Below, piece after piece: positions 52,364 to 58,080 of a DNA stretch of 58,080 nt (its first letter is position 1; every line of letters begins with the position of its first letter). This stretch comes from CAADGL01 sp964643885 (GTDB lineage Bacteria > Planctomycetota > Phycisphaerae > UBA1845 > Fen-1342): NCBI GenBank assembly GCA_964643885.1, contig CAZXUI010000022.1, positions 1-58,080 of the forward strand, written 5' to 3'. A program made the position numbers and the translations under genes. The notes beneath the pieces are model-generated. The model searched no databases. It saw only the letters and a list, made by a program, of their open reading frames with translations, and was not told where the DNA came from.

Positions 52364-53113
52364 ATGAGCCAGGGAATCTACAACCTCCACAACCACACGC
52401 CCTTTTCCGACGGCGCCTACTCGATCGATGAGATCTGCGAGGCGCACCTCAAGCTGCGCGACCTCCAGGTCGAGGGCATCGGCATCTCCGATCATCTGTT
52501 CTGCACCCCCTCCTCGCGCGAGATCACCAACGAGCGCGAGTTCGAGCGGCTCTTCGCCCGCGAGGTCCGCCGCTACGTCACCCACGTGCACGAGGCCCGG
52601 CAGCGCTGGGCCGGCCGGCTCAACATCGTCTGCGGCTGCGAGATCAACTGGCCGCTGAACAAGACCATGCTCCAGGTGATCCGCACGATGCTCGAGGGCA
52701 TCGACTACGTGCTGTTTGAGAATCTCGACTGGGCGGGTCTGACGACGCTCGCCAACCAGGCCCGCCGCTGGCCCTGCCGCGTCGGCCTGGCGCACACCGA
52801 AGTGTCGGTGCAGTTTCCCAATACGTCGATGGACCAGGTCGTGCGGACGCTCGCCAACGCGCGGCTCTTCTACGAGATCAACTCCAAGTTTCTGCCGCTG
52901 GCCGACTCGAACCCCTGGTTCGCCGTGCTGCCGCGCCACCGCGTGCTGGTCAGCATCGGCACCGATACGCATGACGATCTCCGCTGCATCGAGGATCTAC
53001 CGGTGCTGCTGCGCTACGCACGGCGCCACGGCCTGGGCGAGAAGCTGATCGTGCCCCAGCCGCTCGAGCCCGCCGGCGCGCCGCTCACCGCCCGCGCCGC
53101 GGCCGGGAACTGA
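52364..53113 (+). CDS. PHP-domain phosphoesterase
   Basis: 249 residues. The metal-binding motifs of the polymerase-and-histidinol-phosphatase family are in order: NLHNHTPFSDG (His9, His11, Asp16), ISDHLF, CGCEIN (Glu), VGLAHTEVS and IGTDTHDD. These would hold two or three metal ions for a phosphate hydrolysis step. AGGAAGG precedes the ATG by four bases. It may be a histidinol-phosphate phosphatase (HisK type) or another small-molecule phosphatase; no his genes are near. The 3' end is low-complexity GC-rich and lies inside a 22-bp tandem repeat that spans the stop codon. Confidence 0.9.
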   Translation: MSQGIYNLHNHTPFSDGAYSIDEICEAHLKLRDLQVEGIGISDHLFCTPSSREITNEREFERLFAREVRRYVTHVHEARQRWAGRLNIVCGCEINWPLNKTMLQVIRTMLEGIDYVLFENLDWAGLTTLANQARRWPCRVGLAHTEVSVQFPNTSMDQVVRTLANARLFYEINSKFLPLADSNPWFAVLPRHRVLVSIGTDTHDDLRCIEDLPVLLRYARRHGLGEKLIVPQPLEPAGAPLTARAAAGN

Positions 53114-53158
53114 GCGCGCCGCGGCCGGGAACCGAGCGCGCCGCGGGCCGAAACCGAT
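53093..53158. repeat. Three tandem 22-bp repeats over the PHP stop codon
   Basis: Units CGCGCCGCGGCCGGGAAC-TGAG begin at 53093, 53115 and 53137; the first carries the TGA stop of the PHP gene. The second is nearly exact, the third diverged. This is probably slippage in GC-rich sequence. Confidence 0.7.
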
Positions 53159-53236
53159 CTCTCGGCCGATTCGCCGAGTGGGTGTTGTTTCGCGCGTGCG
53201 CCTGATCCGAGCCGCGACCCGGATCACGGCGCTCCC

Positions 53237-55099
53237 CTACGGCCGCCCGTAGCGTGCCACCTTCCACGCCCGCCGCGCCTCGAGCGCCGTCAACTTCGCC
53301 CGGCTCATCCCCTCGATCTCGCGCCACGCCCCCCGCCACGCATCCGAGCGCCACCCGAACCGCGCGAAATACGCCTTCAGAAACCTGGCCCGATCCGTCC
53401 GCGTCAATCCCGGCACCCCCAGCAGACTCACGTGCATCCGCATCAGCGGCCACAGCCGCTGCGCTGCCGAGATCTCTGCCGCCGGCCGCACACCGTCGAG
53501 ATCGATCCACGTCAATGTCGGCTCCGGCCCGGGACCCACAAGAATGTTCTGCGCCTTGCAGTCGCGATGGGCAAACCCGCGCTCCTCGAGCCGCCGCATC
53601 TGCCGCACCAGCGACATCGTCAGCCGCCGCTTGAGCATCGCCCACGCCCGCGGCCCCAACTCGCCCGACATCCGCCGCAGATACGCCTCCAGGTCCTGGC
53701 TGCCCGGAAGAAACTCCGTCACCAGAAAGCTGTCCAGCACCAGCGGCCCCAGACGCTGCTCAAGACACGCCAGTGGCCGCGCCGTCGGCAGGTCCCGATG
53801 GAGCAGCGCGTTGCCCAGATGCCACGCCCGCAGGCTGCGCGACGGCGGCAGCAGATTCCGCAGCGCCCGCCGCCAGTTACGCGCCTTCGGCCGCTTGATC
53901 AGCACCGGCAGCTTCGAGCCGTCCGGCAGCGACAGCACCGCCCGGCTCACCATCGCCGAATGCGAGTCCTTGCAGGCCGCCGCCCGCTGCGGGTCGAACC
54001 AGCGCTCCCGCTCGCGGAGCTGCGCGCGCCACCACTCGGCCGTCACCGTCGCCGTCGAAGCGGTCGATTCCGGCCGCGGATGCTTGCTGCACAGGAACGC
54101 CATGCCGCGCCAGCCGCCCGGCAGCCGCACGCGCGTAAAGTACCGCCCGTTACGCGCCAGCCGCCGGTCGCGCTGCGACCAGAGCTGCCGCGCGTGCACG
54201 TCCGCCCGCTCCACCAGCGCCCGCACGAGCTGATCGAAATCGAGCGACAGCCGCCGCCCCAGCGGAAAGACCGTCTCGAACTCGTCGCGCCAGCGGAAAT
54301 ACGCCCGCAGAAACCGCAGTCGATCCCCCACGCTCGCATGTCGCCGGAACCATTGATTGAGCTGGGCCAGGTTGCGAACCACCGCCTGGTCGGTCACGGG
54401 CATGCCCAGCCGGGCGCTGTGCAGATCCACCAGCACCGCTCGATAGCGCCGCGGCGCCTGCGGCTGAACCAGGATGTTCGCCGCGTGCATGTCCAGATGC
54501 TCGAAACCGGCCTGGTGAGCCCGCGCAATCAGCGCCCCGAGCACGTCGAACAGATGTGCCTTGTCTTCGCGCTGCCGGGCCGCGTCCGTGTCCGACTGAA
54601 TCAGGCGCCAGAACTCGTGCAGGGGATAGGCCGGCTCGACCGCTTCCGTGACCAGCAGCGAGCAGGCTCGCCCCTCGCAGGTCAGCCGCTCGACGTGCGC
54701 CGCCGGCCGCACCGCCACGATCCCCGCTCGCAGCGCATAGAGCCCGCCGCGCCATTCGGCCCGGCTCGCCGAGCGCAGCAGGTTGCGCAGCCCGTCGAGC
54801 GGCCCGCTGCGGAAGTAATACTTGAGGAAATACGTCTGGTCCCCAACCTTCGCCCGCCAGACTGCCCGCCGCGCGTTGCGCTTGACCAGCTCCCACCCGC
54901 GCGAGGCCGGATCGCTCCACGCCTCCGCCGGAACGCGCGGCAGCACCTGCTCGAAGCCGTTGCGGCACAGCCACCGCCGGCCGAGTGCATCACGCTGCTC
55001 GCGCACCCCCTGCGGCTCGGCCGTCGGCGCCGTTCGTCGCACCGCCGGCGCCGGTATCGCCGCCTGCGGAACGGTTCCTGTCAGCTTCGCGCTTTCCAT
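53237..55099 (-). CDS. Fused double LPS-kinase-like protein
   Basis: 620 residues made of two kinase-like domains of the WaaP/Kdo-kinase superfamily. Domain 1 (about 75-325): Lys93 in TYFLKYYF, catalytic loop FEHLDMHAANILV (His201-Leu-Asp203, Asn kept) and LVDLHSARLG. Domain 2 (about 395-600): PVLIKRPKARNW, FAHRDCKAQNILV (His-Arg-Asp) and LTWIDLDGV. Both halves have a final 'R.RFL.AYF' helix, which shows internal duplication. Both could be active, domain 1 with HLD in place of HRD. It stands apart from the LPS-core run and has a CCGATAGAATA element 58 bases upstream. Substrate unknown; an LPS-core sugar is likely. Confidence 0.85.
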   Translation of the reverse strand: MESAKLTGTVPQAAIPAPAVRRTAPTAEPQGVREQRDALGRRWLCRNGFEQVLPRVPAEAWSDPASRGWELVKRNARRAVWRAKVGDQTYFLKYYFRSGPLDGLRNLLRSASRAEWRGGLYALRAGIVAVRPAAHVERLTCEGRACSLLVTEAVEPAYPLHEFWRLIQSDTDAARQREDKAHLFDVLGALIARAHQAGFEHLDMHAANILVQPQAPRRYRAVLVDLHSARLGMPVTDQAVVRNLAQLNQWFRRHASVGDRLRFLRAYFRWRDEFETVFPLGRRLSLDFDQLVRALVERADVHARQLWSQRDRRLARNGRYFTRVRLPGGWRGMAFLCSKHPRPESTASTATVTAEWWRAQLRERERWFDPQRAAACKDSHSAMVSRAVLSLPDGSKLPVLIKRPKARNWRRALRNLLPPSRSLRAWHLGNALLHRDLPTARPLACLEQRLGPLVLDSFLVTEFLPGSQDLEAYLRRMSGELGPRAWAMLKRRLTMSLVRQMRRLEERGFAHRDCKAQNILVGPGPEPTLTWIDLDGVRPAAEISAAQRLWPLMRMHVSLLGVPGLTRTDRARFLKAYFARFGWRSDAWRGAWREIEGMSRAKLTALEARRAWKVARYGRP

Positions 55100-55645
55100 C
55101 CCGGCGATTCTCTAACTCCGATGGCCTGCCGCCCGATCGGCCGGCCGTCGCGGTCGTATTCTATCGGTGCGACAACTGTCCCGATTCGCACGCCCGGGTA
55201 CCTGACCGCGCCGCCAATGCAGCGCCCGGCCGCACGCAAGAAGTGCGATCCATCACGAATCGAAGGCCGTCCTCCTCGCCGCTGCAAACGAACGAATGCC
55301 GGCGCAGCTCGAGGGTCTCGGATCGCGATGACGCGCTGGTAGCGTAATATCGGACGCGAGTTGTGAAAAGCGGCTGGCGTGGCTCCGGGAGAAGAAAGTC
55401 TGCATCCGTCCGGCGGCCACAGGCGCGCCGGCGCTGGCGCGCGGGCACAATCCATGTCTGGAGCGAACCGCACACTCGAAGTCCGTCCTCACGCTCCGGC
55501 TCCGCGTGCCGGCATGCCGGCCAAATGCCGACACGCGACATCCTCCATCACTCGATCAGGCCGCAGCGAGATTCCGCCGCAGCGACGTCCACGCGTCATC
55601 GAGCGGCATTGACGCGAGGGAGCCCGGATCGTTAACTTTTCATGC
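55100..55645. other. Intergenic stretch between divergent genes
   Basis: 546 bases between the double kinase and the zinc-ribbon gene, without a convincing gene. Several short frames on both strands have neither ribosome sites nor recognisable sequence. The candidate promoter of the kinase lies at 55157-55167. Confidence 0.5.
55157..55167 (-). promoter_or_regulatory. Candidate -10 element CCGATAGAATA of the double-kinase gene
   Basis: Identical 11-mer to that at 46750-46760, with a similar spacing to the start codon (58 bases). TAGAAT may be the -10 box. Confidence 0.4.
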
Positions 55646-56497
55646 GTGGGGCGCGCGCGCTTCCACCTCTCGAGTCGGAACTGCCCAGTGGGAACGGAGA
55701 ATCAACCGGGGAAAGTGGCCGTCAGGTGCGCCTGCGGAGCGCGCTTCGCGGTGAGACCCGAATTGCTGGGCCGCCGCGCACGGTGCCCCAGGTGCCGCCA
55801 GCCGGTCTCACTCGCTCCGGCCGAACCGGCCGCTGGCTCGGCGCTTTCGACTCCCGAAAGCGACGGCGATCGAATCAGATTCACTTGCGGCTGCGGCGCC
55901 CGCATCGCGGTTCCCGCGTCCGTCGCCGGCCGCAAAGTTCGCTGCCCCAAATGCGCGGCGGCGCTGCGCGTACCCGCGGCCGCGGCCATCGGGGATGCGC
56001 CGGCATCCGCCGACACCCTGGACGCGGAAGAACTGCTCGGTGCGCTCGCGAGCGGCACTCCCCTTTCGCGCGAGCAGGTAAGCGATTCCGGCGACGACGG
56101 TCTCTACCGCCTCTCTCAGGCGGAGCCGCTCCCTCCGCCGCCGCCCCGCGAACCGAAAGAGCACCAGATCGCCGCCGGGCCGCCCAAGACCTGCCCGAGC
56201 TGTCGCAAGCAACTCCCCGGTTCGGCCAAGATCTGCGTCGATTGCGGCGTCGATCTGAAGACCGGCCGCTCGGTGCTGACGACGGACGAGACCAACCTCG
56301 ACAGTGCCTACATCTATGCCGAAGGGATCGTCTACTGGCTGAGCTGGGTCTTCCCGTTCGGAATCTATCCGATCGCCTCAGAGGCCTTCGGCACCCGGCG
56401 GCCCTGGACGATCCGCCGCACATACGCCACGTACACCTCTCTGAAGGTCAGCGGCGCTCGCTCGACGGCCGGCTCCGTCTTCATGTCGACCGCTTGA
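55646..56497 (+). CDS. Multi zinc-ribbon protein, apparently truncated
   Basis: 283 residues from a GTG at 55646 (GTG at 55688 or 55715 are alternatives; none has a good ribosome site). Three metal-binding pairs: VRCACGARFAV...RARCPRCRQ, FTCGCGARIAV...VRCPKCAA and TCPSCRKQLPGSAKICVDCGVDLKTGRS. A Pro-rich linker (PLPPPPPREP) lies before the third. The end begins a membrane region (YWLSWVFPFGIYPIASEAFGTRRPW) but stops soon after with a hydrophilic tail. In planctomycetes this arrangement often continues into several membrane helices, in some cases a rhomboid domain (from memory of the family); here that part is missing, so the gene may be broken. Confidence 0.65.
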   Translation: MGRARFHLSSRNCPVGTENQPGKVAVRCACGARFAVRPELLGRRARCPRCRQPVSLAPAEPAAGSALSTPESDGDRIRFTCGCGARIAVPASVAGRKVRCPKCAAALRVPAAAAIGDAPASADTLDAEELLGALASGTPLSREQVSDSGDDGLYRLSQAEPLPPPPPREPKEHQIAAGPPKTCPSCRKQLPGSAKICVDCGVDLKTGRSVLTTDETNLDSAYIYAEGIVYWLSWVFPFGIYPIASEAFGTRRPWTIRRTYATYTSLKVSGARSTAGSVFMSTA

Positions 56498-56584
56498 ATG
56501 GAAGCGACAATTCACGGTTGAAGCAGCCGGGCTCGGGCCGATTCGGCTGAACGAACGCTCGCCGGCCGGTCGGTTTCTCGCCGC

Positions 56585-58080
56585 TCACCTCTGCCCCCCC
56601 TTCTTCTCCACCTTCGCCCACGTATCCTTCAACGTCACCGTCCGGTTGAACACCGGCCGCTGAGCCGTCGAGTCCGGGTCGAGACAGAAGTACCCGACCC
56701 GCTCGAACTGAAGCCGCGTGATCCCGTCCGCCCACCGCCCCGTCCGGCACTCCGCCGGCAGTGGCCCGTTCCACCCCGGCTCGACACGGCAACCGGCCAG
56801 CACCTCCAGCGAACCGGGATTCAGGTGCACCCGGAAATCCTGCCCTTCGGGCACCTCGTCCGGATACGGGGCAGTGAACAGGTGGTCATACAGCCGCACC
56901 TCCGCCTCGACCGACCGCTCCGCACTGACCCAGTGAATCGTGCTCTTGACCTTCCGCCCGTCCGGCGAATCGCCGCCGCGCGTGGCCGGGTCATACGTGC
57001 AGCGCACTTCGACGATTTCGCCCGCCTCGTTCTTCACCACGCCGGTGCACTTGACGAAATACGCATACCGCAGCCGCACCTCGTTGCCCGGGAAGAGCCG
57101 CCAGTACTTCGGCGGCGGAGTCTCGCGAAAGTCCTCCTGCTCGATGAAGATCACCCGCGAGAAAGGCACCTTCCGCGTCCCCGCCGACGCGTCCTCCGGG
57201 TTGTTGATCGCCTCCAGCTCCTCCACCTGGCCCTCGGGGTAGTTCTCGATCACGACCTTCAGCGGCCGCAACACCGCCATCACCCGCCGCGCCGTCTTGT
57301 TCAGATCGTCGCGCACCGCGTGCTCGAAACGGACGTATTCGATCGTGCTGTTGAACCGCGCCACCCCGATCTCGTTCCAGAACCGCCGCAGCCCCTCCGG
57401 CGTCACGCCGCGCCGCCGCAGTCCCGCCAGCGTCGGCATCCGCGGGTCGTCCCAGCCGCGAACGGATCCGTCCCGCACAAGCTGGAGCAGCTTGCGCTTG
57501 CTCGTCACTACGTGCGTCAGCTCGCCCCGCGCAAACTCGATCTGCTGCGGGTGCGGAATCTTCCGGCCCCACGGCCCCGAGCCGTCCTCCGTCCGGCCCT
57601 GGTTGATCGCGTCGAGGAACCAGTCGTACAGCGGCCGGTGATTCTCGAACTCCAGCGTGCAGATGCTGTGGGTGATGTTCTCGATGCTGTCCTCCAGCCC
57701 GTGCGCCCAGTCATACGTGGGGTAAATGCACCACGTGTCGCCCGTGCGGTGATGCTCGACGTGCAGAATGCGGTACATGACCGGGTCGCGCAGGTTCAGG
57801 TTCGGGCTGGCCATGTCGATCCTGGCCCGCAACACCTTCGCGCCGTTGGGAAACTCGCCCCGCCGCATCCGCTCCAGCAGATCCAGGTTCTCGGCCACGC
57901 TCCGCTCGCGAAACGGACTGTTCCGCCCCGGCTGCGTCAGCGTCCCGCGCGTCTCGCGGATCTGCTCGGCCGTCTGGTCGTCCACGTACGCCAGCCCCTT
58001 TTTGACCAGCTCGACCGCCCAGTCGTACATCTGCTGAAAGTAGTCACTGGCGAACAGAACCCCCGCCAGCGGATCGTCCT
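56585..58080 (-). CDS. glnS: Glutaminyl-tRNA synthetase (partial, N-terminus outside window)
   Basis: Class I aminoacyl-tRNA synthetase charging tRNA-Gln. The part seen has about 498 codons; the reading frame continues past the window edge (the codons before the ATG at 58030 read ASDYFQQ, typical of GlnRS), so the HIGH motif is outside. Visible: LRARIDMASPNLNLRDPVMYRI, YPTYDWAHGLEDSIENITHS, HVVTSKRKLLQLV (the KMSKS-equivalent), the WDDPRMPTLAGLRRRG segment and the C-terminal anticodon-binding beta-barrels (IEQEDFRE, RYAYFVKC, FHRVGYF-like end). GlnRS indicates direct Gln charging. The gene ends 88 bp after the zinc-ribbon gene, convergently. Confidence 0.95.
   Translation of the reverse strand, partial: DDPLAGVLFASDYFQQMYDWAVELVKKGLAYVDDQTAEQIRETRGTLTQPGRNSPFRERSVAENLDLLERMRRGEFPNGAKVLRARIDMASPNLNLRDPVMYRILHVEHHRTGDTWCIYPTYDWAHGLEDSIENITHSICTLEFENHRPLYDWFLDAINQGRTEDGSGPWGRKIPHPQQIEFARGELTHVVTSKRKLLQLVRDGSVRGWDDPRMPTLAGLRRRGVTPEGLRRFWNEIGVARFNSTIEYVRFEHAVRDDLNKTARRVMAVLRPLKVVIENYPEGQVEELEAINNPEDASAGTRKVPFSRVIFIEQEDFRETPPPKYWRLFPGNEVRLRYAYFVKCTGVVKNEAGEIVEVRCTYDPATRGGDSPDGRKVKSTIHWVSAERSVEAEVRLYDHLFTAPYPDEVPEGQDFRVHLNPGSLEVLAGCRVEPGWNGPLPAECRTGRWADGITRLQFERVGYFCLDPDSTAQRPVFNRTVTLKDTWAKVEKKGGQR

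Noticed and set aside
52187..52972. 261-codon minus-strand frame opposite the PHP gene
   Set aside because: Antisense shadow; the plus strand has all PHP metal motifs and a ribosome site.
53432..55342. 636-codon plus-strand frame opposite the double kinase
   Set aside because: Arg/Pro/Gln-rich antisense shadow; the opposite strand has clear kinase motifs.
55081..55541. Short minus-strand frames (126-130 codons) upstream of the double kinase
   Set aside because: No ribosome site, no recognisable sequence, and mutually overlapping frames with equal quality.

Overview
The window is a GC-rich bacterial chromosome segment. It most likely comes from a Planctomycetota bacterium, perhaps Phycisphaerae-like. 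I infer this from the MoxR/DUF58/BatA/DUF4175 cluster, NPCBM and zinc-ribbon proteins of planctomycete style, 'QPASQP'-type linkers in exported proteins, and LPS-core genes that imply an outer membrane. No rRNA, CRISPR array or insertion sequence was seen. One tRNA gene (Lys, TTT) is present. The last gene (glnS) runs off the right edge, and a tandem repeat runs off the left edge.

Layout, left to right. 1-157: array of a palindromic octamer in 29-30 bp units. 278-4115: exported protein, YbjQ-like protein, ogt (DNA repair), cstA (peptide/pyruvate-type transporter). 4119-5794: two-gene restriction-modification pair (amino-methyltransferase, then a PD-(D/E)XK-type nuclease). 5925-9816: aroA, a membrane protein/FHA pair, hemW. 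9847-20169: envelope polysaccharide block with two GT2 glycosyltransferases and a tightly coupled LPS-core run (heptosyltransferase, predicted pseudokinase, WaaP-like kinase, GT4 transferase, then EthD), plus a PhnD-like lipoprotein and a secreted protein. 20288-21336: a consensus promoter followed by lexA. 21394-24202: lutCBA lactate-utilisation genes on the minus strand.

24327-46673 is one minus-strand run of 13 genes, most joined by stop/start overlaps. In transcription order: a giant PQQ-type beta-propeller protein, a prenyltransferase-fold protein, a MoxR ATPase, a DUF58 protein, two large vWA membrane proteins, a DUF4175-like protein, a coiled-coil exported protein, a secreted repeat protein, an NPCBM protein and three HtrA-like proteins. 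Only the first HtrA-like protein keeps a catalytic triad; the other two have lost it.

Just upstream of that run (46878-48666) lies an array of six very small genes (39-89 codons). Each has its own Shine-Dalgarno site and encodes a basic N-terminus, a hydrophobic segment and a cysteine at residue 20-29, often after an 'LFQ' motif. The array appears bounded by its own promoters and intrinsic terminators. It is the best candidate here for an undescribed system.

48884-58080: mtnA, tRNA-Lys with a consensus -10 box, a secreted protein preceded by a strong hairpin/T-run, a PHP hydrolase, a fused double LPS-kinase-like protein, a zinc-ribbon protein that looks truncated, and partial glnS.
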